This document shows positions 15,511 to 22,327 of a DNA stretch of 23,178 bases, one piece after another. A program made the position numbers and the translations under genes. The DNA lies in NCBI GenBank assembly GCA_036401395.1, contig DASWUZ010000285.1:1-23178 (forward strand). The letters are read 5' to 3'. The stretch comes from DASWUZ01 sp036401395 (GTDB lineage: Bacteria; Acidobacteriota; Terriglobia; Terriglobales; Acidobacteriaceae). How positions within the stretch are numbered: position 1 is the stretch's first letter; each line of letters starts with the position of its first letter. The notes beneath the pieces were generated by a model. The model worked only from the letters and a program-made list of their open reading frames with translations. It searched no databases and had not been told where the DNA came from.

Positions 15511-16587
15511 TCACGCGGTATAGCTTCTTCCCAGACCCAGAGCTGCCAGGCCGCGACGATAGGCTATTGAGCTGCGGTCAGCCGGGATGTGCGCCTCGGC
15601 GTGCAGCTCGATGGGCAGATCTTCCGGGTACTGATTTTCGACGATGGCTTTATCTTCCGCAAAGACTTGATGGTTGAAGTCCAGAGTGTCTTGCAGGGGC
15701 GCGTCGTGGTCAAAGTTGCGACAGATGGGGACGAAGACGCGCGTCTTGCGAGCAGAGATGGGCGAGGCGGCGTTGAGGATGCATAACCGGTCCTCGCCTG
15801 GGAAGTAGACGGTAAGCTTAGCGGTGAAGGGCAGCCAAACCTGAAATTCTCGACGCCAGAGAAAACCGGGCGGATTTAAATGCTTCGAGCCGTGGGAGTA
15901 GTTACTTACAGTGCTGATGTAATTTGCAATAAAGCCGCCGGGGGTATTTGTTACGGGATAAGTTGGGACTACCGTATTGTCGGGTTCCCCAAAGGTACTG
16001 GTATGGACGAAGGCGAAGTGACTTACATCGAGAAACCCCTCCACCTGCCGGCCGGCTGAGGCTTCTATAGATACGCTGTCCGGCAGCACCTGCAAGTATG
16101 CAGGATCGTCCCACTCAGTAAAGTCAGGAAATGCCGTGTCGCCAGTGTCGACGAGACGTGTCCAGATCAGGCCATAGCGTTCAAGCACGGGGTAAGTCTG
16201 AAGTCGCAAGCGTGGCGAGAGCGCACCGCCGGGGTGTGCGGGAATGCAGGTGCAGCGGCCATCGGGGGCGTAACGCAGCCCGTGGTATTTGCAGACAATT
16301 TCGTCGCCGTCGATGTGGCCGAGACTAAGTGGGACGCCGCGATGGAGACATAGGTCGCGCGCGGCGATGACTGTGCCGCTGGTGATGCGGTAGAGCACCA
16401 GGCGTTCATCGAGTAGCTTTGTGGCGAAGGGTTGGGCGGTTACTTCGTGAGAGAACGCGACTGGATACCATGAAGGCGCCAGTGCGCGCCAGTCGGATTC
16501 GCTAAAAGTGCAATTACGGGGAAGCGGCACCAACCCGGGGGACGAGATGCTGCTTAGATTAAAGGCCGTCCCTGGAGAAGTCGCCAT
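15511..16587 (-). CDS. Rieske [2Fe-2S] non-heme iron oxygenase, possible purine (HpxD-like) hydroxylase
   Basis: This is the oxygenase component of a Rieske non-heme iron system, using electrons from a separate reductase and O2 to hydroxylate or demethylate a substrate. The N-terminal Rieske domain has Cys80-x-His82 and Cys99-x2-His102 with 16 residues between. The catalytic domain has Asp187, His190 and His195 in FLDVSHFAFVH, which bridges to and binds the mononuclear iron; Asp312 in FAEDKAIVENQ is the likely third ligand. Length (358) and layout match single-subunit VanA-type enzymes. The start is supported by GAGGTG 7 bases upstream. It is divergent from allB by about 120 bp and adjacent to the NUP gene. 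In Klebsiella a Rieske system (HpxDE) is required for hypoxanthine catabolism, so this is a candidate for making urate. No reductase gene is visible. Oxygenase confident; substrate inferred. Confidence 0.88.
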   Translation of the reverse strand: MATSPGTAFNLSSISSPGLVPLPRNCTFSESDWRALAPSWYPVAFSHEVTAQPFATKLLDERLVLYRITSGTVIAARDLCLHRGVPLSLGHIDGDEIVCKYHGLRYAPDGRCTCIPAHPGGALSPRLRLQTYPVLERYGLIWTRLVDTGDTAFPDFTEWDDPAYLQVLPDSVSIEASAGRQVEGFLDVSHFAFVHTSTFGEPDNTVVPTYPVTNTPGGFIANYISTVSNYSHGSKHLNPPGFLWRREFQVWLPFTAKLTVYFPGEDRLCILNAASPISARKTRVFVPICRNFDHDAPLQDTLDFNHQVFAEDKAIVENQYPEDLPIELHAEAHIPADRSSIAYRRGLAALGLGRSYTA

Positions 16588-16706
16588 CGCATTTCACCTC
16601 GTTGTTCCGTATGGGCTCGCAGTGGCGGTTGAAGGTCTACTCTATTTAGAACTGAGATTATGCGATATCGATAGGAAATTCCAGTCGAGATTGTTTGAAG
16701 GGCAGA
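16588..16706. promoter_or_regulatory. Divergent promoter region of the purine island
   Basis: About 119 bases separate the Rieske start from the allB start and must carry both upstream signals. CACCTC at 16595-16600 is the reverse-strand ribosome site GAGGTG for the Rieske gene. AAGGG at 16698-16702 precedes GTG 16707. An 8-bp palindrome CGATATCG lies at 16663-16670. TTGAAG at 16629-16634 could be a -35, but no good -10 follows at standard spacing. No known purine-regulator operator is recognised. Confidence 0.45.
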
Positions 16707-18080
16707 GTGCAGACACAACTTCTTAAGACGGCGGCACGGAAGGCCTTCCTTTCGACTCGCGTGGTTACCCACGCCGGTGTGGTTTCGGCTGCCGTGCTGG
16801 TGAGGGACTATCAGATTGAGAGTGTTGAAGAGAGCGGTTTGATTCCCGCCGGCTATGAGGTAATTGATGTTGGCGACGACTACCTCTTGCCCGGCCTGGT
16901 GGACACCCATGTCCACATCAATGAGCCGGGGCGGACGGAATGGGAGGGCTTTCGTACTGCCACGCGGGCGGCTGCCGCGGGTGGATATACAACGCTGGTT
17001 GACATGCCTCTGAACTGCCTGCCGGAGACATCGACGGTCGCTGCGCTCGAGGCAAAACGCGCGGCGGCGAACGGGCAGTGCTGGGTGGATTGGGCAGCAT
17101 GGGGCGGTGTCGTGGCAGACAACCAGCCCCATATCGAGCCACTAGCTGATGCCGGAGTGAGGGGCTTCAAGTGCTTCCTGGTTTATCCCGGAATTGATGG
17201 ATTCACGATGGTGAATGAGGCGCAGCTACGCGCGGCGATGCCGCATGTTGCGCGGACGGGATTGCCGTTGCTTGTTCATGCAGAACTCGCGCCGGCGTTG
17301 GAACGTGCGCGGGAACAGCTGGGTGGAGCTGACTGGCGCCACTATGAAACTTACCTTTCTTCGCGACCGGATGAGGCTGAGCTGGATGCGATTCGGCTGA
17401 TGATCGAGGTTTGCAGGGAGTTTGGCTGTCGTGTGCATATCGTCCATCTTTCATCGGCTGAGGCGGTCGAGATGCTGCGGACAGCACGGGCAGAGGGATT
17501 AGCGATCACAGTGGAAACCTGCCCGCATTATTTACATTTCGCTGCAGAGGAGATTGGAGATGGCGCTACGTTGCTGAAGTGCGCTCCCCCGATACGCCGA
17601 AGGAAGAACCGGGAGCTGCTTTGGAAGGCGCTGAAAGAGGGAGTAATCGATATGGTGGTGACTGACCATTCGCCTTGCCCCCCAGAGATGAAGCGGTTGG
17701 AGGAAGGGAATTTTGCGACCGCGTGGGGCGGCATTGCTAGTCTTAGCGTCAGCCTTGCGGTGGTGTGGACAGAGGCGCTGGCACGCGGCTTGGGCATAGA
17801 GCAGGTGGCGCGCTGGATGTCCGAGATGCCGGCGATGCTGGCTGGTTTCGAGGGGCGAAAGGGGAAGCTGGCTGCAGGTTATGACGCAGATATTGTGGTT
17901 TTTGACCCCAATGCTAGGTTGGTGGTCGCGCAGGACCGGCTGATTTATCGACATGCTATCTCGCCTTACATGGGCGAGGAGTTAAGCGGAGTAGTGAAGG
18001 CAGCTTACGTTCGGGGCCGGCTCGTGTTTAACCGCGGCACTTTTGCGGAAGAGCCAACAGGGATGGAGTTGCCCCGATGA
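16707..18080 (+). CDS. allB: Allantoinase
   Basis: This enzyme hydrolyses (S)-allantoin to allantoate with a binuclear metal centre in the cytoplasm. It has the full amidohydrolase ligand set: His68-x-His70 in DTHVHINEPG, the carbamylated Lys155 in RGFKCFLV, His191 in LVHAE, His247 in HIVHLSS and Asp320 in TDHSPC. The allantoinase-type NEPGRTEWEGF (following the His pair) and LKCAPPIR segments favour allantoinase over dihydropyrimidinase or dihydroorotase. Length is 457. I chose GTG 16707, preceded by AAGGG; TTG 16695, four codons upstream, is an alternative. Its stop overlaps the next ATG (ATGA), so it is coupled to allC. It is the first gene of the rightward ureide operon, divergent from the Rieske gene. 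Confidence 0.94.
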   Translation: MQTQLLKTAARKAFLSTRVVTHAGVVSAAVLVRDYQIESVEESGLIPAGYEVIDVGDDYLLPGLVDTHVHINEPGRTEWEGFRTATRAAAAGGYTTLVDMPLNCLPETSTVAALEAKRAAANGQCWVDWAAWGGVVADNQPHIEPLADAGVRGFKCFLVYPGIDGFTMVNEAQLRAAMPHVARTGLPLLVHAELAPALERAREQLGGADWRHYETYLSSRPDEAELDAIRLMIEVCREFGCRVHIVHLSSAEAVEMLRTARAEGLAITVETCPHYLHFAAEEIGDGATLLKCAPPIRRRKNRELLWKALKEGVIDMVVTDHSPCPPEMKRLEEGNFATAWGGIASLSVSLAVVWTEALARGLGIEQVARWMSEMPAMLAGFEGRKGKLAAGYDADIVVFDPNARLVVAQDRLIYRHAISPYMGEELSGVVKAAYVRGRLVFNRGTFAEEPTGMELPR

Positions 18081-19333
18081 CGGCCTCGTCGCGCGAAACA
18101 GCTCTGCAAGTCATTGAGGATTGCCTGCGGATTTCGCGATGCACTGAAGACGAGCACGTACTTACTCGCACTTTTCTTTCGCCGCCGATGGTCGAGGTAC
18201 ATGCTATTTTGCGCGCGTCGATGGAGCGCGCTGGGATGGAGGTGCGGATCGATGCCATGGGGAACCTTCGCGGGCTTGATCGCGGATCGGGAGCCGTCGG
18301 GGATGGTGCGCGGAGACGGCTGCTGATCGGTTCACATATCGATACAGTCCCGAATGCTGGTGCATTTGATGGAGTGCTGGGAGTGGCGCTCGCGGTCGCT
18401 TTAGTTCGTGGCCTTGCGGTTCGGCGCCGGGAATTTGATATCGAGGTAGTTGCATTTTCTGAAGAAGAAGGGGTGCGGTTTAGCGTCCCCTTTTTAGGCA
18501 GCCGCGCTTTGATTGGCGATGTTGATAGCGGTCTAATGAAGAGCAGAGACGTAGCTGGAGTCAGCGTTGAGGAGGCGATTCGCAACTTTGGTTTGGAACC
18601 TTTGGCGATGGCCGATGCGGTGGTCAGTCCCGACGCTTTCGGGTACGTGGAGTTTCATATCGAACAGGGGCCGGTGCTTGACTTGATGGTGAAAGAAGCT
18701 GGAAAGCCGATATTGGGAATTGTTGAGGAAATAGTTGGACAGACGCGAATGGTATTAACTTTTACCGGCGAGTCAAACCATGCCGGCACTACGCCCATGA
18801 AACTACGGCGCGATGCGCTGGCTGGGGCTGCGGAGTGGATGCTGGCCGTTGAGACGCTGGCGAACGATCGTCAGGGGATAGTGGCCACGGTCGGCGAGGC
18901 TGTGGTGCGTCCTGGTGCGGCAAATGTTGTGCCGGGCGAGGTACGGGTGAGCCTCGACCTGCGCCACGCGGAAGATTCGGTGCGCGAAAAGGCGGTGCGT
19001 GATCTGATTTCCTCCGCGGAGGGGACCGCCGCGCGACGTGGACTGCGAGTTGAGTCGCGTATTCAGAGTGAGCAGCGGGCGGTGAAGATGGACGCTGCGC
19101 TTACCGGACGACTAGAGGCCGCAGTCACAGCATCCGGTGCCGTGCCGCACCGGATGGTGAGCGGAGCGGGGCATGATGCGATGATGATGGCGAGGAGGGT
19201 GCCTTCGGCGATGTTGTTTGTCCGGTCGCCGGGTGGGGTGAGTCATCATCCTGATGAGACGGTGATGGTGGAGGATGTGCAGGCCGCGCTTGACGCCGGT
19301 CTATACTTCTTAGACGCCTTACAGCGTGCCTAA
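18077..19333 (+). CDS. allC: Allantoate amidohydrolase (M20 family)
   Basis: This enzyme converts allantoate to (S)-ureidoglycine, ammonia and CO2. Family metal and catalytic residues are His87 in GSHIDT, Asp98 in FDGVLG, the Glu pair in FSEEEGVRF (about 129-131), His194 in FHIEQGPVL and His390 in GVSHHPDE. SGAGHDAM (362-369) is the form typical of allantoate amidohydrolases and N-carbamoyl-amino-acid hydrolases, and differs from AYHDS in the second M20 gene of this operon. Length (418) is normal. The ATG overlaps the allB stop by four bases. A carbamoylase function cannot be excluded from sequence alone, but position directly after allantoinase and before ureidoglycine aminohydrolase makes allantoate the obvious substrate. 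Confidence 0.9.
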   Translation: MTASSRETALQVIEDCLRISRCTEDEHVLTRTFLSPPMVEVHAILRASMERAGMEVRIDAMGNLRGLDRGSGAVGDGARRRLLIGSHIDTVPNAGAFDGVLGVALAVALVRGLAVRRREFDIEVVAFSEEEGVRFSVPFLGSRALIGDVDSGLMKSRDVAGVSVEEAIRNFGLEPLAMADAVVSPDAFGYVEFHIEQGPVLDLMVKEAGKPILGIVEEIVGQTRMVLTFTGESNHAGTTPMKLRRDALAGAAEWMLAVETLANDRQGIVATVGEAVVRPGAANVVPGEVRVSLDLRHAEDSVREKAVRDLISSAEGTAARRGLRVESRIQSEQRAVKMDAALTGRLEAAVTASGAVPHRMVSGAGHDAMMMARRVPSAMLFVRSPGGVSHHPDETVMVEDVQAALDAGLYFLDALQRA

Positions 19334-19357
19334 TCGAAGCAGCGCGATCTAAAACGT

Positions 19358-19363
19358 GAGAGG
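19358..19363 (+). promoter_or_regulatory. Ribosome-binding site supporting the TTG start of allE
   Basis: GAGAGG sits 5 bases before TTG 19369 in the 35-base gap after allC. The next in-frame ATG lies about 90 bases inside the gene, within conserved cupin sequence, so TTG is the likely start. Confidence 0.6.
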
Positions 19364-19368
19364 TAACA

Positions 19369-20118
19369 TTGCAGCACCTGGGACAGACACGAAGTACTCG
19401 CCGGCAAACGCACCTGCTGCATACTCCGGATGCATTTGTGCGCGCGCCATTGCCCGGTATGGAGCGTGGGATGGCTGTGATCCACATCTCGCCCGTGGCT
19501 GGCGCCGGTTTTATGCAGTACACCGCGGAGCTTGAGGATGGTGGCTGCCTTGGGAGCACGAGTTGGCAGAGGTTTATGTTTATGGTTTCCGGGGAAATCG
19601 AAGTTGCTGTAGGCCAGGATACTTATCGCCTAAGTAAAGGTGGGTATGGTTATTTACCCCAGGAGGTGGTGCATTCTGCCGTCGCCATTGGATCTGCCTT
19701 AGTGGCAGTTATCGAAAAGCCCTACGTCCGCCTGGATGGAGTCGCGGCTGTGGGTGCGTTGTTCGGCTTTGAAGAAGAGATTAACGCCGAGCCGGTAATG
19801 GGGGATGAAGGACTGCAGGTGCGATCTCTTCTGCCGGCCGATAGAGGTTTCGATTTTGCGATGAATACGCTGACTTACGCGCCCGGTGTGGCGTTGCCGC
19901 TGGTTGAGGTTCATGTGATGGAGCATGGTCTACTTATGCTTGACGGAGGCGGCATCTATCGTCTGGGTGATAACTGGTATCCGGTGACGGCAGGCGACTT
20001 TATCTGGATGGCTGCTTACTGCCCGCAGTGGTTTGGGGCATTGGGGAAGGTTCCTGCGAAGTACCTGCTCTATAAAGATTGGAACCGTTCCACGGCAGTA
20101 CTGCCTACGGCAGGTTGA
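19369..20118 (+). CDS. allE: (S)-ureidoglycine aminohydrolase, bicupin
   Basis: This Mn-dependent enzyme releases ammonia from the unstable (S)-ureidoglycine to give (S)-ureidoglycolate. The protein has two cupin domains (about 45-120 and 165-235). The C-terminal domain carries the metal set known from the plant enzyme, with the same spacing: Glu180-x-His182-x3-His186 in VEVHVMEHG, and Gln220 in YCPQWF. The N-terminal cupin has no equivalent ligand set, as usual in this family. Length (249) is close to E. coli AllE (YlbA). The start is TTG, supported by GAGAGG. It sits between the two M20 genes, exactly where the product of one is turned into the substrate of the other. Confident. Confidence 0.93.
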   Translation: MQHLGQTRSTRRQTHLLHTPDAFVRAPLPGMERGMAVIHISPVAGAGFMQYTAELEDGGCLGSTSWQRFMFMVSGEIEVAVGQDTYRLSKGGYGYLPQEVVHSAVAIGSALVAVIEKPYVRLDGVAAVGALFGFEEEINAEPVMGDEGLQVRSLLPADRGFDFAMNTLTYAPGVALPLVEVHVMEHGLLMLDGGGIYRLGDNWYPVTAGDFIWMAAYCPQWFGALGKVPAKYLLYKDWNRSTAVLPTAG

Positions 20119-20181
20119 GAGGAATAGCGCGTGGGTCTGCTGTGACCGGCATTACGGTTTTATTGAGGCGGTAATTCATCC

Positions 20182-21441
20182 ATGCAGCTACCTTTGGACC
20201 TTACGCTTGTAGACTCCAACCTGTTACAAGCAGAACTCTCAAAGCTAGCGACTTACTCGCAGGCTGAGGCGCCGGCTGTAACTCGGGTGGTCTATTCTGT
20301 ACAAGACCTTGAGGCGCGCGCATATTTAAAGGGACTTTTTATGGGCGCAGGCCTGGAAGTCCGGCAAGATGCCGTCGGTAATATTTTTGCCAGATGGCCA
20401 GGTGAGAACGAGGCCAGGCCCGCCGTAGGTACCGGGTCGCATGTAGATGCGATTCCTAATGCCGGTATGTATGACGGAACCGTTGGCGTGCTGGGTAGTC
20501 TGGAAGCGATCAGAGTCCTGAAGCGGAGCGGGTTCCGCCCACTCAGGTCGATTGAGTTATTAATGTTTACATCCGAGGAGCCAACCAGGTTTGGCATCGG
20601 ATGTCTCGGTAGCAGGCTGCTTTCCGGCGCTCTCTCTCCCGAGGCTGCCCGTGCCTTGAAGGACAATGATGGCCATAGTCTTGACAAGGCGCGTGCTAAT
20701 GCCGGCTTTACTGGAATGCTTGAAGAGGTTGCATTGCCGGCCGGATATTTCTCGCACTTTTTAGAGCTTCATATCGAACAGGGCAAGATACTGGAATCTG
20801 AAGGCGCCTCGATTGGCGTAGTTGAGAGTATTGCTGCGCCAGCGAGTTTGCGCATCCTGGTTGAAGGCGAAGGTGGCCACGCTGGAGGAGTTCTTATGCC
20901 GGACCGGCGGGATGCACTTACCGGAGCAGCCGAGATTGTTCTTGCAGTGGAGCGGCTGGCTCGCGCCACCGGTTCGGTAGATACTGTAGCAACTGTGGGG
21001 ATGTGCGAGGTCTCTCCCGGGGCGGTGAATAGCATTCCCAGCCGAGTTACTTTATGGGTGGATCTGCGCGACACGGAACTGGCGCGCCGGGATGGAGTAT
21101 TGAACGAGATTCTGTCGACGTGCTCAGCTGTAGCTGAGAGGCGGGGGATAGCTATACAACATGAGATGCTCAATGCCGATGCGCCAACGGAGTGCTCGCC
21201 GGAAATCACAGGATTGATTGCCTCGTCGTGCCGGAGACAAGGTATACGTCATCGGGCAATCGTTAGCAGGGCTTATCATGACTCTTTATTCATTTCCCGC
21301 ATTGCGGAAGTTGGCATGATTTTTATCCCCTGCAGGGGCGGAGTTAGTCATCGGCCCGATGAGTATGCATCGCCTGAGGACATCGCCCGGGGTGTGCTGG
21401 TGCTGGCAGAAACGCTCGGCGCATTGGCTGGAGCTGTCTAG
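20182..21441 (+). CDS. Ureidoglycolate amidohydrolase (UAH), M20 family, plant type
   Basis: This enzyme converts (S)-ureidoglycolate to glyoxylate, two ammonia and CO2, avoiding urea. It is a paralogue of the allC product with metal residues His87 (GSHVDA), Asp98 (MYDGTVG), Glu133 in FTSEEPTRFG, His197 (LHIEQGKIL) and His390 (GVSHRPDE). Discriminating segments match remembered plant UAH rather than allantoate amidohydrolase: IAAPASL (218-223), GGHAGGVLMPDRRDA (231-245), GAVNSIPS (280-287), SRAYHDSLF (362-370) and MIFIPCRGGVSH (379-390). Length is 419. ATG 20182 follows a 63-base gap with a moderate purine-rich site. Hydantoinase-pathway carbamoylase or a second AllC are alternatives, but the signature and the operon argue for UAH. 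Ureidoglycolate lyase (urea-forming) is absent from the visible cluster. Confidence 0.88.
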   Translation: MQLPLDLTLVDSNLLQAELSKLATYSQAEAPAVTRVVYSVQDLEARAYLKGLFMGAGLEVRQDAVGNIFARWPGENEARPAVGTGSHVDAIPNAGMYDGTVGVLGSLEAIRVLKRSGFRPLRSIELLMFTSEEPTRFGIGCLGSRLLSGALSPEAARALKDNDGHSLDKARANAGFTGMLEEVALPAGYFSHFLELHIEQGKILESEGASIGVVESIAAPASLRILVEGEGGHAGGVLMPDRRDALTGAAEIVLAVERLARATGSVDTVATVGMCEVSPGAVNSIPSRVTLWVDLRDTELARRDGVLNEILSTCSAVAERRGIAIQHEMLNADAPTECSPEITGLIASSCRRQGIRHRAIVSRAYHDSLFISRIAEVGMIFIPCRGGVSHRPDEYASPEDIARGVLVLAETLGALAGAV

Positions 21442-21453
21442 CGTGGCTCGCGC

Positions 21454-21981
21454 ATGAACGACATATTAGCTGCCTGGAATGGAAAGAACGTTCAGGAGGC
21501 GGTGGGGGAAGTACTGACTTGTTGCGGTTCGCAGGCCTGGGCCAGCGAAATGGTCGCAGGCCGCCCTTATGGGAGTGAAGCTGACTTGCGCACTGCGGCA
21601 GATGCGGTTTGGTGGTCGCTGAGACGGGCAGACTGGCTAGAGGCGTTTTCGTGTCATCCTCGTATTGGGGGGGTGGTTGCCGGCGGGAGTGGCAAGGGGG
21701 CTCTTGAGAGATGGTCGGATAAGGAACAGTCTCAGGTTAGCCTCGCAGGCGACAAGGTGCTTTCAGAGCTTGCCCTAGGAAACGCGAAGTATGCAGCACG
21801 GTTTGGATTTACCTATATCGTTTGTGCTACTGGTAAGTCGGCGGAGGAAATGCTGGATATACTGAACCATCGCCTCGGGAATGATCACGCTACCGAAGTC
21901 AGAGAAGCGGCGGAGCAGCAGCGGCAGATAACTCAGATTCGCCTCAGTAAGTGGTTGATGCTGGATACTTTTCAGGAGTAG
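21454..21981 (+). CDS. uraD: OHCU decarboxylase (2-oxo-4-hydroxy-4-carboxy-5-ureidoimidazoline decarboxylase)
   Basis: This enzyme decarboxylates OHCU to (S)-allantoin, the second step after uricase. The 175-residue all-helical protein has the catalytic HPRIG motif (His68 to Gly72), WSDKEQ (87-92) carrying the conserved Glu-Gln, and the FGFTYIVCATGKSAEEML segment (about 117-134) that is typical of the family. It starts 12 bases after the UAH gene. The last codons (CAG GAG TAG) double as the ribosome site of uraH. As in many bacteria it lies next to the hydroxyisourate hydrolase gene, but here as a separate protein, not a fusion. Confidence 0.93.
   Translation: MNDILAAWNGKNVQEAVGEVLTCCGSQAWASEMVAGRPYGSEADLRTAADAVWWSLRRADWLEAFSCHPRIGGVVAGGSGKGALERWSDKEQSQVSLAGDKVLSELALGNAKYAARFGFTYIVCATGKSAEEMLDILNHRLGNDHATEVREAAEQQRQITQIRLSKWLMLDTFQE
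21974..21978 (+). promoter_or_regulatory. Ribosome-binding site fixing the GTG start of uraH
   Basis: AGGAG overlaps the final uraD codons and lies 8 bases before GTG 21987. An in-frame ATG at 21951 would add 12 residues overlapping uraD, with no family similarity, so it is rejected. Confidence 0.65.
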
Positions 21982-21986
21982 ATGCG

Positions 21987-22325
21987 GTGAGCGGGATTTC
22001 GACCCATATACTCGACCTCGCACTTGGCTGTCCCGCCGCGGGGGTTGGAGTGAAGCTGCTGTTATGGAAGAACAAATCATGGGTGGAAATAGCGGCTCAG
22101 CGCACGGACATAGATGGCCGCTGCCGGGAGTTACTGCCGCTGTCTGAAATGTCAGCATCTATTTATCGAATCGTGATCGACAGTGGTGGATATTTTGGTG
22201 TGAGCCGCGAGCCTGGGCTCTACCCTGACATATCTATTACATTCGACGTGCGTGACGCGACTACCGGTTATCACATGCCCCTTTTGCTCAGCCCTAACGG
22301 CTACACGACTTACCGGGGATCCTGA
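21987..22325 (+). CDS. uraH: 5-hydroxyisourate hydrolase (transthyretin-related)
   Basis: This enzyme hydrolyses 5-hydroxyisourate, the uricase product, to OHCU. From GTG 21987 the protein is 112 residues, the usual size. The family catalytic set is present: His7 in STHILDLALGCPA, Arg45 in DIDGRC, His96 in GYHMPLLLSPNGY, and the C-terminal tetrapeptide YRGS (109-112) that defines hydrolases as opposed to transthyretin. No signal peptide is present, so it is cytoplasmic. It starts 6 bases after the uraD stop, and the uricase gene starts 3 bases after its own stop. Confidence 0.95.
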   Translation: MSGISTHILDLALGCPAAGVGVKLLLWKNKSWVEIAAQRTDIDGRCRELLPLSEMSASIYRIVIDSGGYFGVSREPGLYPDISITFDVRDATTGYHMPLLLSPNGYTTYRGS

Positions 22326-22327
22326 GT

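Noticed and set aside
18028..18585. 185-residue reverse-strand open frame
   Set aside because: It is antisense to allB/allC, with a Ser/Thr/Arg/Pro-rich composition typical of a shadow frame.
20182..21441. A duplicate allC or N-carbamoyl amino acid hydrolase
   Set aside because: The IAAPAS, AYHDS and MIFIPC segments fit ureidoglycolate amidohydrolase better, and the operon lacks another enzyme for that step.
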